This document shows positions 1-8,814 of a stretch of DNA of 64,000 nt, one piece after another; position 1 is the stretch's first letter; every line of letters begins with the position of its first letter. Made by a program: the position numbers and the translations under genes. Location of the stretch: NCBI RefSeq assembly GCF_004571025.1, contig NZ_SPQT01000015.1, forward strand, positions 88,501-152,500. Direction: 5' to 3'. The notes below the pieces were generated by a model, which was not told the DNA's origin, made no database searches, and saw only the letters and a list, made by a program, of their open reading frames with translations. This stretch comes from Bradyrhizobium niftali (lineage in GTDB: Bacteria > Pseudomonadota > Alphaproteobacteria > Rhizobiales > Xanthobacteraceae).

Positions 1-2
1 AT

Positions 3-59
3 TACATCATCTGGTCGAAGCGGCAGGACCTGCCTGCGGCCCTGCGGCAGCAGACCTGA
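3..59 (+). CDS. C-terminal end of an upstream gene (partial)
   Basis: Reading the third forward frame from the window edge gives 18 codons (YIIWSKRQDLPAALRQQT) ending in TGA at 57-59. The stretch looks protein-like, but it is too short to assign a family and the start lies outside the window. It could be chance. If real, the gene precedes the TetR regulator on the same strand. Confidence 0.3.
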   Translation, partial: YIIWSKRQDLPAALRQQT

Positions 60-137
60 CAACATAATCGTGCGATTCTGCTAGGCCGAGACCTGTGGCC
101 GCGCTATGCGGGGGGACTCTGCGTGAGGAGACCGGGC

Positions 138-752
138 GTGGCGATGGCGAAAGGCGGGGGTGAAGAGGCTGACAGCGTGCCCAGGCGCGGCCGGCCGCGG
201 TCGATCGAGACCTCCAACGCCATCCTCGAAAGCGCCTATGCGCTGATGGCCGCCACCGGTCTTGCCGCCACCACCATCGACGCGGTCGCGCGCCACTCCA
301 GCGTCTCCAAGATGACGATCTACAAATGGTGGCCATCGCGCGAGGCGCTGCTGATCGATGCCTTTCTCCACCATGCCGCGCAGATGCTGCCGCTGCCCCC
401 GGTGAGCTCCGGCACGCCCGCGGCACGCGCGCGCCGCCATGCCGCGGCCTATGCCGAGGCGCTCCAGGGCGAGTTCGGCAAGGTGCAGCTCGCCGTCATC
501 TCCGAATGCATCTCCAAGACCGGCTCGGCCGAGCTGTTCTACGCACGCTACCTGCAATTCCGCCGCGACGCGCTGGTGGAGATGATCGCCGCGGGCCAGA
601 AGGACGGCAGCGTACTGGCCGAGGGGGCGCCTGAGGACCTCTATGACGCGATCTATGGCGGCCTGTTCTACCGCTACGTCTTCGGCATCGCGCCGATCAC
701 GCCGGCTTACGCACGCAGTCTGGTCGATCTCGTATTGCGACCGAAGGGCTAG
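138..752 (+). CDS. TetR/AcrR-family transcriptional regulator
   Basis: A DNA-binding repressor of the TetR family. The N-terminal helix-turn-helix is visible after a basic RRGRPRS stretch: AATTIDAVARHSSVSKMTIY followed by KWWPSREAL, the usual TetR signature. The rest is an all-helical ligand-binding domain with a conserved-looking YRYVFG segment near the C-terminus. Length (about 204 residues) is normal. I prefer the GTG at 138 because GAGGAG at 125-130 lies 7 nt upstream; GTG 123 and ATG 144 are in frame and possible. The ligand and target are unknown. The neighbouring RidA-type gene starts 109 bp downstream and could be unrelated. Confidence 0.85.
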   Translation: MAMAKGGGEEADSVPRRGRPRSIETSNAILESAYALMAATGLAATTIDAVARHSSVSKMTIYKWWPSREALLIDAFLHHAAQMLPLPPVSSGTPAARARRHAAAYAEALQGEFGKVQLAVISECISKTGSAELFYARYLQFRRDALVEMIAAGQKDGSVLAEGAPEDLYDAIYGGLFYRYVFGIAPITPAYARSLVDLVLRPKG

Positions 753-861
753 ATCAGGCGCTGAAAATGCCCGCCGCCCGTCCCCGCCTCAAGTTCCACG
801 CCTTGGTGATAAGAACGCGTGGACATCTCATGTCTTTTCCCACAGGAGCATCAGCCTCATC

Positions 862-1221
862 ATGATCAAACGCATCTTGCCATACGAAGGATTGCTCCAC
901 GAAGTGGTCGAGCATGGAGGCGTGCTTTACATCGGCGGAATCGTCCCTGAGGACACGAGCCTGGACATGTCGGGTCAGGCAAACGATGTGCTTGGCCAGC
1001 TGTCGCGTCTCCTGGAGACTCTCGGATCTGACCTGGCCAACGTCTTGCAGGTGACTATTTTCATGGCGAATCTGAGCGAGAAGGCTGCGTTCAATGCGGC
1101 CTGGAAGGCGCACTTCGCAGAAGCTCATCTGCCTGCGCGCGCCGCCGTCGGCGTGGCCGATCTCGGTTCAGGCGTCAAGCTCGAGATGACCGCAATCGCT
1201 GCTCGACCGACCTCGAGCTGA
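862..1221 (+). CDS. RidA/YjgF/YER057c/UK114 family protein
   Basis: A 119-residue protein of the RidA family, whose members hydrolyse reactive enamine/imine intermediates released by PLP enzymes, usually as cytosolic trimers. Family features seen are the VVEHGGVLYIGG opening, a helix with LLETLGSDLANVLQVTIFM, and the C-terminal LPARAAVGVADLGSGVKLEMTAIA block that carries the conserved arginine. ATG 862 is the only in-frame start that begins at the family's usual N-terminus; an AGGAG lies 13 nt upstream, longer than ideal. RidA subfamilies differ in substrate, so the exact role is open. Confidence 0.85.
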   Translation: MIKRILPYEGLLHEVVEHGGVLYIGGIVPEDTSLDMSGQANDVLGQLSRLLETLGSDLANVLQVTIFMANLSEKAAFNAAWKAHFAEAHLPARAAVGVADLGSGVKLEMTAIAARPTSS

Positions 1222-1233
1222 AGTGCGCGAGGT

Positions 1234-2925
1234 TTATCGCACAGGCCTCACCGGGGCCGAGAGCTTGTCCGTGCGGTCGCGCTCGGACATATCGACGACC
1301 GTCCCCATCGGAGCGGTCAGCTCGTAGACATAGGAGACGTCGGTGAAGTAGCGCTTGGCGGTGCCGCCGAGCGCTTCGGGCGCGACGCGGTCGAGCAGGA
1401 TCAGGCCGAAATCGGAATCCGGGCGGCGCGTCGCCTCGCTGGTATTGAACTCCTCCCAGCGGAAATGGAAGACCTCATCGGTCCCCTCGCCCGTCACCGT
1501 CCAGTTGGCGGTGATGTGCGGATGCTTGCCGACCAGCGACAGGCCTTCGTCCGAATGCGAGGCGAGCTCGAAGAACAGAAGCGACAGGCTCTGCGCCGCG
1601 CGTGCGCTCACCGCGATGTCAGGACCGGTGACGGCGATGCGGTCCGCATGAGGAATGGCGCGCGCCTCGAACAGGCCCTTCAGCTTGACGCCCTGCCACT
1701 GGCTCTCGCTGAGCAGCGAGACCACGTTGGACATGGCGTGGATGCGGCCGATCAGCAGCTCGCGCGCGACGTCGATGTCCGAGCCGTGGCGCAGCGTGCG
1801 CGTCACGATCGACTGGATCACCGCCAGGATGTTCTTGACCCGGTGGTTGAGCTCGTCGATGACGGCGGTCAGGCGGCGCTCGAAGCCGATCCGCACCTGG
1901 ATTTCCCGGCTGAGCCTCAAATTGTTGTAGGCGACATAGCCGAACAGGCCGCACACCATCGCGGTGATCGCAAAGCCGATCGCCGCCACGATGATCGCAG
2001 TCTGCTCGGCACGCCGCGCCGAATTGGTCTTGGCGTAATAGCCGAGCTGCCAGTCGCGGCCGCCGAAGCTCACGGTGCGCGTCGCCGATGGCGCCGGCCC
2101 GTCCACCGCCGTCATGCGCGTGGAGACAATGCCCTGGTCGTTGGCGACGAGCTCGCCGCCGTCCTTGCGCGGATCCTTGAGCGCGACCGCGAACAACGAC
2201 ATGTCATCATTGGTCAGCATCAGCGAGGCGAGCTCGTAGGAGAATGTGACGAACCCGGCCGGCTCCGTTGCCCCCTCGGGAATCACGGGAGCAGCCACGA
2301 TGATGCCGATCGGACCATTCCCGCGCAGCAGCGGCACCGGGTCGGAGGCAACCGACCGCTTCTCGATCCTCGCCCGGGCGAGCATTGCGCTGCGCACCGG
2401 ATCCTGGTCATAGCTGCGGCCGGGCAGCGCCTTGGTCTCGTCGCTGCGCGGCTCGAGGTCCATCAGCACGTCGATCGGATGGGTGAGGCTCGCGGGGGCG
2501 ATGGGCTTGTCGCTGTAGTCCCGGATCTGCGACTTCGGGAAGCCGGCGGCCGCGATCGCGGCCTGCGCCGCAACGAGCTCGTTCGGCTGCAGCCGGGCGA
2601 CCCAGCCGGCCACCACGAAATCGGTCTTGAAGGCGTAGATCGCCGAGCGCAGCGGCTCCAGCATGTTGGGCTTGAGCACCGATGGCGCGCGGAACAGGCC
2701 GGAGGCGACACGCGCGAGCAGCTCGCGCTCGGTCAGCCGGTCCTGCACCAGGCTCGCATGGACGTCGATCGCACGCGCGAGCGCGATCCGGTCCAGCGCC
2801 AGCTCCTGGTCGTGGACGCGATAGGCGGCAAGCCCGGAAAGCAAGGCTCCGAGCAGAGCAATGAAGCCGATGATGAAACCCAGCCGGACCACGCGACTAC
2901 TCAGACGGAAGCAGGAGGTCGGCAA
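1234..2925 (-). CDS. CHASE-domain HWE-type sensor histidine kinase, apparently degenerate
   Basis: A 563-residue membrane sensor. Transmembrane helices lie near residues 16-35 and 308-333 and enclose a periplasmic CHASE-like domain (about 75-285). After a short linker comes the H-box DELNHRVKNILAVIQSI, with the presumed phospho-acceptor His361, typical of HWE/HisKA_2 kinases. The expected ATP-binding N-box (HELATNAxKYG) appears only as FELASHSDEG (452-461), so the Mg-ATP asparagine is not present. RWEE (489-492) fits the WxE motif. The glycine-rich segment after WxE is missing. The protein may therefore be a weak or dead kinase. It lies 265 bp downstream of ureG on the same strand; no link to urease is evident. 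No partner response regulator or EcfG-type promoter was seen. Confidence 0.8.
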   Translation of the reverse strand: MPTSCFRLSSRVVRLGFIIGFIALLGALLSGLAAYRVHDQELALDRIALARAIDVHASLVQDRLTERELLARVASGLFRAPSVLKPNMLEPLRSAIYAFKTDFVVAGWVARLQPNELVAAQAAIAAAGFPKSQIRDYSDKPIAPASLTHPIDVLMDLEPRSDETKALPGRSYDQDPVRSAMLARARIEKRSVASDPVPLLRGNGPIGIIVAAPVIPEGATEPAGFVTFSYELASLMLTNDDMSLFAVALKDPRKDGGELVANDQGIVSTRMTAVDGPAPSATRTVSFGGRDWQLGYYAKTNSARRAEQTAIIVAAIGFAITAMVCGLFGYVAYNNLRLSREIQVRIGFERRLTAVIDELNHRVKNILAVIQSIVTRTLRHGSDIDVARELLIGRIHAMSNVVSLLSESQWQGVKLKGLFEARAIPHADRIAVTGPDIAVSARAAQSLSLLFFELASHSDEGLSLVGKHPHITANWTVTGEGTDEVFHFRWEEFNTSEATRRPDSDFGLILLDRVAPEALGGTAKRYFTDVSYVYELTAPMGTVVDMSERDRTDKLSAPVRPVR

Positions 2926-3051
2926 TAAACACGGAGCATATGAACGCCGCTCGAACGGCCAAGTGCCGAAACAGGATGAACCCCGATGGCGGAGATAATG
3001 GAGGAGGAGGCATCAGTACGCAACTTGGGTCGCCTGAAAAGCTTAATCCGC

Positions 3052-3071
3052 CCGGCCGGTCGTCCGGCCGG
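3052..3071 (-). terminator. Hairpin downstream of ureG
   Basis: An 8-bp perfect stem CCGGCCGG on each arm with a 4-nt loop. It lies 120 bp past the ureG stop on the transcribed strand. No T-run follows, so it may be a processing or pause site rather than a classical terminator. Confidence 0.35.
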
Positions 3072-3145
3072 AATGGATTTGCCCCGGGTACCGGAGGTAA
3101 CCAATCGCCGTGTCCGGAATTTGTTCCGCGGATACGGTCCTGCCT

Positions 3146-3171
3146 CAGGCGTTAACGGCGGAAAACGCCTG
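3146..3171 (-). terminator. Hairpin just after ureG
   Basis: Inverted repeat CAGGCGTT / AACGCCTG with a 10-nt loop, about 20 bp after the ureG stop codon. It is the nearest secondary structure to the end of the urease operon. It lacks a T-tract, so termination is only a suggestion. Confidence 0.35.
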
Positions 3172-3190
3172 TGCCAAGTCGTCGCGTCCG

Positions 3191-3814
3191 TCAGCCCGCC
3201 CGTTTCAGGCCGCCTTTGGCCTCGATGAAGCCGACGATGCGGTCGAGCCCCTCGCTCTTCTTCAGGTTGGTCATGACAAAGGGGCGCGCGCCGCGCATCC
3301 GCTTGGCATCCGTCTCCATCTTCTCCAGGGAGGCGCCGACATGGGGTGCAAGATCGATCTTGTTGATGACCAGCAGGTCGGACCGGGTGATGCCGGGGCC
3401 GCCCTTGGACGGGATCTTGTCGCCGGCCGCCACGTCGATCACGTAGATGGTGAGGTCGGCAAGCTCCGGGGAAAAAGTGGCAGCGAGATTGTCACCGCCG
3501 GACTCGATCAGCACGAGGTCGAGCCCGGGGAATTTCGCGCGCATGTCCGCGACCGCTGCGAGGTTCATCGAGGCATCTTCGCGGATCGCGGTGTGCGGGC
3601 AGCCGCCGGTCTCGACGCCGGCAATGCGATCCGGCGTCAGCGAGCCCGAACGCACCAGGAATTCCGCATCCCATTTGGTGTAGATGTCGTTGGTGATTGC
3701 CGCGATGTCGTAGCGGTCGCGCATGGTCTTGCAGAGCAGATCCATCAGCGCGGTCTTGCCCGATCCGACCGGACCGCCGACGCCGACACGCAAGGGGCCG
3801 TGAGATTTCGACAT
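3191..3814 (-). CDS. ureG: Urease accessory GTPase UreG
   Basis: The SIMIBI-class GTPase that powers nickel delivery into apo-urease with UreD, UreF and UreE. The P-loop GPVGSGKT is at residues 14-21, the metal-binding CPH motif is at 72-74 (ETGGCPHTAIRED), and ESGGDN and NKIDL guanine-binding motifs are present. At 207 residues it has the normal family length. It is the last gene of the urease run, separated from ureF by a 161-bp gap holding a palindromic repeat. In other genomes this gap is often only a few bases, so the repeat may be a later insertion. Confidence 0.97.
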   Translation of the reverse strand: MSKSHGPLRVGVGGPVGSGKTALMDLLCKTMRDRYDIAAITNDIYTKWDAEFLVRSGSLTPDRIAGVETGGCPHTAIREDASMNLAAVADMRAKFPGLDLVLIESGGDNLAATFSPELADLTIYVIDVAAGDKIPSKGGPGITRSDLLVINKIDLAPHVGASLEKMETDAKRMRGARPFVMTNLKKSEGLDRIVGFIEAKGGLKRAG

Positions 3815-3834
3815 GTAGCTCGCTCTCTCCTAGT

Positions 3835-3956
3835 GTCGTCCCGGCGAAGGCCGGGACCCATAGCCACCGAATTCAATTGATGCGGTAGGCTGTGGCCGCA
3901 GTTCTGTATCGCCACAAAGACTTGTGGTTATGGGTCCCGGCCTTCGCCGGGACGAC
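3835..3956. repeat. Palindromic intergenic repeat between ureF and ureG
   Basis: Two perfect 28-bp inverted arms at 3835-3862 and 3929-3956, built around CCCGGCGAAGGCCGGGACCC, separated by 66 bp. Each arm also contains a smaller internal palindrome. The element resembles the REP/BIME-like repeats scattered in Bradyrhizobium-type genomes. It lies inside the urease operon, where its transcript could fold into a long hairpin that changes ureG expression. Confidence 0.8.
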
Positions 3957-3975
3957 GGAACACGGCGCGACCCGC

Positions 3976-4698
3976 TCACGACCTGAACAGCCGCGTATAC
4001 TGCGTCTCGTGCCGCAGACTGGCGAGGTCTGCGCGAAACGTCGCGCTGCCGAGATCGTCCAGCGTTGCACTCAGCGCACGATTGGCGGTCGCGGCAACCG
4101 CTGCTTCCAGCCGCACCAGCACGCGCTGGCTGTCGGTCTGGCCGAGCGGAATGAGGCGACTGGCCGCGGAAATCCAGTTCGAGACCACAGCGTGCAGGAA
4201 GGCGTGCAGCGTCGGCGCCAGCGGAACGCCGTGCATCGCGGCGACCACGCCGACCGCGACGGGGTAGACCAATGGCGTGCCGCATGCCGCAACCATGGCA
4301 TCCAGTCCCTCCGCATCCCACGCGGCGCGGGCGATGTCGATGAAAGCGCGGCCCTGCGAGCTCGTTTCGAGCTGCCGCTCGCGCGACGGCACGAAGGCGC
4401 TCGCGAGCTCAGCGATGTCGCGCAAGGCAGTCTCCTCGCCCGCTTCAGTGGCGCGATAAGCCTGGACCAGGAACGTCGCATCGCAGAAGCCCGAACCGTC
4501 GCCGAGCATCGCATCGAGCCAGTCGGCGAGCGCCGCCGTGTCGGTGATATCACCAGCCTCGACCGCCCATTCGATCCCGCTGGAATAGGAGAAGCCGCCG
4601 ACGGGAAACGCCGGCGACAGCCAGGTCATCAGCCGGTACAGCGCCGCCGCCTCGCACGCGGCGAGGTCACCGGCATTGACCGGCTCATTTGTGGTCAT
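3976..4698 (-). CDS. ureF: Urease accessory protein UreF
   Basis: A 240-residue all-helical GTPase-activating partner of UreG in the UreD-UreF-UreG nickel-insertion complex. The family opening LYRLMTWLSPAFPVGGFSYSSGIEWAVEAG is recognisable, as is the C-terminal MHGVPLAPTLHAFLHAVVSNWISAA region. The frame stays open for 91 more codons upstream, but those are an out-of-frame reading of ureE's histidine repeat. The start is therefore ATG 4698 (or ATG 4704), overlapping the end of ureE by 14 nt. No Shine-Dalgarno is visible, so translation is probably coupled to ureE. Confidence 0.93.
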   Translation of the reverse strand: MTTNEPVNAGDLAACEAAALYRLMTWLSPAFPVGGFSYSSGIEWAVEAGDITDTAALADWLDAMLGDGSGFCDATFLVQAYRATEAGEETALRDIAELASAFVPSRERQLETSSQGRAFIDIARAAWDAEGLDAMVAACGTPLVYPVAVGVVAAMHGVPLAPTLHAFLHAVVSNWISAASRLIPLGQTDSQRVLVRLEAAVAATANRALSATLDDLGSATFRADLASLRHETQYTRLFRS

Positions 4699-5338
4699 GA
4701 GCATGCTTGTGGCCGTGGTGGTGGTCGGGATGGTCGCAATGCTCGTCGTGATGATGGTGATCGTGCCCATGGTCATGCGCGGCATGATAATGGGCATGGT
4801 GATCGTGGCCATGATGATCATGGCCGTGGTGGTCATGATGATGGTCGCCATGATCGTGATGGCCGTGATCATGATGCGCATGGTCATCGTGGCCGTGCGC
4901 ATGACCGGCATCGGCGTAGGCGCCGCCTTCGGGATCGAACGGCGCCTCGATCTCGACGACACGCGCGCCAAGACCCTTCACCATGGCCTCGATGACGTGG
5001 TCGCGGCGGATGCGCAAGGCTTTGGCCATGATCTGCGTCGGCAAATGACGGTTGCCGAGGTGCCAGCCGACGCGGATGAGGTGGTGCGGATCGCGGCCGC
5101 GGATCTCGAGCAGCGGCTCGGGCGCCGCAACCACTTCGACCAGCCGGCCGTCCTCCAGCACCAGCGCATCGCCGCCGCGCAGTGCAACGGCGTTCTCCAG
5201 GTCGAGCAGGAATTCGAGCCCCCGCGTCCCCGTCATCGCCATGCGGCGGCGGTGCCGATCGTCGAAATCGAGCACGACCGTGTCCGCTGGTGCTTCGGTG
5301 AAGCGGTGCTGTCCCCTAACCTGCGTCGCCCGGATCAT
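4685..5338 (-). CDS. ureE: Urease nickel chaperone UreE with a long His-rich tail
   Basis: UreE stores and hands nickel to the urease activation complex in the cytosol. The peptide-binding N-terminal domain and the metal-binding domain (HHLIRVGWHLGNRHLPTQI) occupy residues 1-140. The last roughly 77 residues are almost entirely His, Asp, Gly and Ala, with 39 histidines by count, much longer than the short tail of many UreE proteins. Total length is 217. The tail is encoded by CAT/CAC and GAT/GAC codons, which creates long spurious open frames on both strands. The gene follows the ABM-domain gene by 14 bp and overlaps ureF. Confidence 0.95.
   Translation of the reverse strand: MIRATQVRGQHRFTEAPADTVVLDFDDRHRRRMAMTGTRGLEFLLDLENAVALRGGDALVLEDGRLVEVVAAPEPLLEIRGRDPHHLIRVGWHLGNRHLPTQIMAKALRIRRDHVIEAMVKGLGARVVEIEAPFDPEGGAYADAGHAHGHDDHAHHDHGHHDHGDHHHDHHGHDHHGHDHHAHYHAAHDHGHDHHHHDEHCDHPDHHHGHKHAHDHK
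4688..4918 (-). repeat. His/Asp codon low-complexity tract in ureE
   Basis: A short-period tract of CAT, CAC, GAT and GAC triplets encoding the UreE C-terminal metal-binding tail. Such a tract can expand or contract by replication slippage, so tail length may vary between strains. On the opposite strand it reads as a Met/Val/Ile-rich sequence that mimics a membrane protein. Confidence 0.8.
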
Positions 5339-5352
5339 TCGCTTCTACCCTG

Positions 5353-5652
5353 TTACCGTGTCTCGACCTTCTCGGGCGTGATCACTTCGACCTTCGGCGG
5401 CGCCGTGAAGCATTTCACCGCAATGCGGCCGAACGTCTTCATGTGCTCCATGCCACGATGCGGCACCAGCGCCTCGGCATTCTCCCACTGCTCGACGAAC
5501 ACCATCTTGGTCGGATCGGTGACGCTTTCATGCATATCATAGGCGATATTGCCGGGCTCTTTCCGCGTCTCCTTGATGCAGGCGGTGGCGGCTGCAATGA
5601 ACTCGGCGCGGGTCTCGGGCTTGATGGTCAAGGTGGCAACGACGTAGATCAC
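5353..5652 (-). CDS. ABM-domain (YgiN-like) putative monooxygenase
   Basis: A 99-residue ferredoxin-like alpha-beta barrel protein of the antibiotic-biosynthesis-monooxygenase family, whose members include quinol monooxygenases and heme or polyketide oxygenases. Features are VIYVVATLTIKPETRAEF, the E-P-G-N-I-A-Y-D segment, and FVEQWENAEAL followed by H-R-G-M-E-H. The start is the GTG at 5652, preceded by GGGAGG about 8 nt upstream; an ATG further up gives only an unrelated 11-residue extension. It sits between ureC and ureE on the same strand and is probably co-transcribed. No known urease role exists for this family, so the substrate is unknown. Confidence 0.75.
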   Translation of the reverse strand: MIYVVATLTIKPETRAEFIAAATACIKETRKEPGNIAYDMHESVTDPTKMVFVEQWENAEALVPHRGMEHMKTFGRIAVKCFTAPPKVEVITPEKVETR

Positions 5653-5773
5653 GAGAAATCCTCCCGGCTTTTCTTCTGGGTTCAAGATACCGGGCGGGAC
5701 ATTAGACCAGGCGGGATCGAACGCAACACCGTAAAACCGTCCCCGGACATGCTCCGGGGACCGGGGCGCTATT

Positions 5774-7489
<1,716 letters not shown>

Positions 7490-7526
7490 CACAAGCCCCG
7501 TTTGCGTTTGAATGTTGTGTGAGTGC

Positions 7527-8066
7527 TCACAGCGAGGCCCTCGCTCGTCGCACCATGTTGTCGAATGCTGTGTCGAGCCACGGATTGCCGCCGCGACAAC
7601 CGGCAACGACCTGCTCGGCCCAGCCGGTGTAATCGACGAGATCGTCGCGCTCTTCAGTAGTTGGATCGAGCTGGATCCGCGCGCCGATATTGCTGATCTT
7701 GTCGGCGATCTTGATCAGTTTTGCGCCCGCAGATTTCTTCGGCGCATCGACCACCTGTCGCTGCCGCCGCTCGGCCTTGGGCAAGCTCATGTCGTCCGTG
7801 CATTCGACGACGAGCGAAGCGACGCGGTCGGAGAATTTCTGTGCAAGCTCCTCGCGCGTCGTCTCAGTGTCCTCGATCGCATCGTGAAGCCAGCCGGCAG
7901 CGACAAGTTCGGCATCCCCACCATCGGTCGCGGTCGCAAGCAAGTTCGCGACTTCGGCGAGATGATTGATATACGGCTCCTGGCCCCGCCCCTTGCGCGC
8001 CATGCCGTTGTGCCGGCGCGCAGCCAGCTCAGCAGCTTCCGAGATGAGGCGGACGGCGGGGAGCAT
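7527..8066 (-). CDS. Small HD-domain (SpoT/MESH1-like) hydrolase inside the urease operon
   Basis: A 179-residue stand-alone HD-superfamily protein. The motif order matches the (p)ppGpp 3'-pyrophosphohydrolase domain of RelA/SpoT and the animal enzyme MESH1: YINHL (His35), WLHDAIEDT (His61-Asp62, Glu65-Asp66) and KIADKISN (Asp122, Asn126). There is no synthetase, TGS or ACT domain. It lies between ureB (4-bp gap) and ureC, on the same strand and probably co-transcribed. What is seen is the complete metal and nucleotide-binding motif set. That it degrades alarmone, or some other nucleotide, in the cytosol during urea use is inference. Database annotation would probably say only HD-domain protein. 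Confidence 0.85.
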   Translation of the reverse strand: MLPAVRLISEAAELAARRHNGMARKGRGQEPYINHLAEVANLLATATDGGDAELVAAGWLHDAIEDTETTREELAQKFSDRVASLVVECTDDMSLPKAERRQRQVVDAPKKSAGAKLIKIADKISNIGARIQLDPTTEERDDLVDYTGWAEQVVAGCRGGNPWLDTAFDNMVRRARASL

Positions 8067-8069
8067 GCC

Positions 8070-8375
8070 TCACAGCTTCCCCATCACGTCGCCGCGGAAG
8101 CCGTAGATGGTCTTCTTGCCGGCGAGCGCGACGAGCTGGACGTCGCGGGTCTGGCCGGGCTCGAAGCGGACGGCGGTGCCGGCGGCGATGTCGAGGCGCA
8201 TGCCGCGGGCCTTCTTGCGATCGAACTTCAGTGCCGGGTTGGTCTCGAAGAAATGGTAGTGCGAGCCGACCTGGATCGGGCGGTCACCGGTGTTGGCGAC
8301 AGTGAGCGTCACGGTCTTGCGGCCGGCATTGAGCTCGATCTCGCCGTCCTGGATGAAGAGTTCGCCGGGGATCAT
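8070..8375 (-). CDS. ureB: Urease beta subunit UreB
   Basis: A 101-residue structural subunit of the UreABC trimer. It opens with the family signature MIPGELF and contains the NTGDRPIQVGSHYHFFETNPAL block and RFEPG. ATG 8375 is chosen because the longer open frame upstream runs through a palindromic repeat. It lies 112 bp downstream of ureA, with that repeat in between, and 4 bp upstream of the HD-hydrolase gene. Confidence 0.97.
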   Translation of the reverse strand: MIPGELFIQDGEIELNAGRKTVTLTVANTGDRPIQVGSHYHFFETNPALKFDRKKARGMRLDIAAGTAVRFEPGQTRDVQLVALAGKKTIYGFRGDVMGKL

Positions 8376-8388
8376 TCTGCCTTCCTCC

Positions 8389-8478
8389 GTCATTCCGGGG
8401 CTCGCGGAGCGAGAACCCGGAATCTCGATCAACAATCTCTGGATTTCCGGGTTCGCGCTGCGGGCGCCCCGGAATGAC
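8389..8478. repeat. Palindromic intergenic repeat between ureA and ureB
   Basis: Perfect 12-bp terminal arms GTCATTCCGGGG (8389-8400) and CCCCGGAATGAC (8467-8478), with internal secondary arms (AACCCGGAAT / ATTTCCGGGTT). Related elements occur at 34448-34562 and 51407-51444 in this window. It separates two genes that in many bacteria are almost adjacent. Confidence 0.85.
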
Positions 8479-8487
8479 GAATCTAAA

Positions 8488-8790
8488 TCACCTGATCGGC
8501 TCGTGCACGGTGACGAGCTTGGTGCCATCCGGGAACGTCGCCTCGACCTGGATGTCGTGGATCATCTCGGGGATTCCAGGCATCACCTGGTCGCGGGTCA
8601 GCACCTGCGCGCCGGACTGCATCAGCTCGGCGACAGTGCGGCCATCGCGCGCACCTTCGAGGATGAAATCGGAAATGATCGCGATCGCCTCGGGATGGTT
8701 GAGCTTGACGCCGCGGTCCAGCCTGCGGCGCGCCACGATGGCCGCCATCGAGATCAGAAGCTTGTCCTTTTCGCGGGGAGACAGGTTCAT
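8488..8790 (-). CDS. ureA: Urease gamma subunit UreA
   Basis: A 100-residue structural subunit of urease. The protein is full length with the typical MNLSPREKDKLLI start, the LNHPEAIAIISDFILEGARDG block and the VEATFPDGTKLVTVHEPI end. It follows ureD by 24 bp on the same strand and is followed by ureB after a repeat-containing gap. Confidence 0.97.
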   Translation of the reverse strand: MNLSPREKDKLLISMAAIVARRRLDRGVKLNHPEAIAIISDFILEGARDGRTVAELMQSGAQVLTRDQVMPGIPEMIHDIQVEATFPDGTKLVTVHEPIR

Positions 8791-8814
8791 GCGAAATCTC
8801 TTCCGTTCAACACG

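Larger units (their letters stand above)
2926..3190. other. Intergenic region between ureG and the sensor kinase
   Basis: A 265-bp non-coding gap. It contains two stable inverted repeats, listed separately, that probably end or process the urease transcript. It must also hold the kinase promoter if that gene is transcribed on its own. I looked for a GGAAC-N16/17-CGTT general-stress promoter upstream of the kinase and did not find a convincing one. Confidence 0.5.

Noticed and set aside
643..861. An N-terminal extension of the RidA-family protein
   Set aside because: These codons overlap the end of the TetR gene and have no RidA similarity; the family start is at ATG 862.
2926..3190. A possible EcfG (general stress) promoter for the HWE kinase
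   Set aside because: GGAAC occurs on the minus strand, but no CGTT follows at 16-17 nt, so the consensus fails.
4699..4971. A 91-residue N-terminal extension of UreF
   Set aside because: It is ureE's repeat read out of frame (Thr/Met/Ile-rich). UreF homology begins after ATG 4698.
4676..5542. A plus-strand frame that looks like a Met/Val/Ile-rich membrane protein
   Set aside because: It is the complement of the UreE His/Asp codon repeat. Antisense CAT and GAT triplets give Met, Val and Ile, so the hydrophobicity is an artefact.
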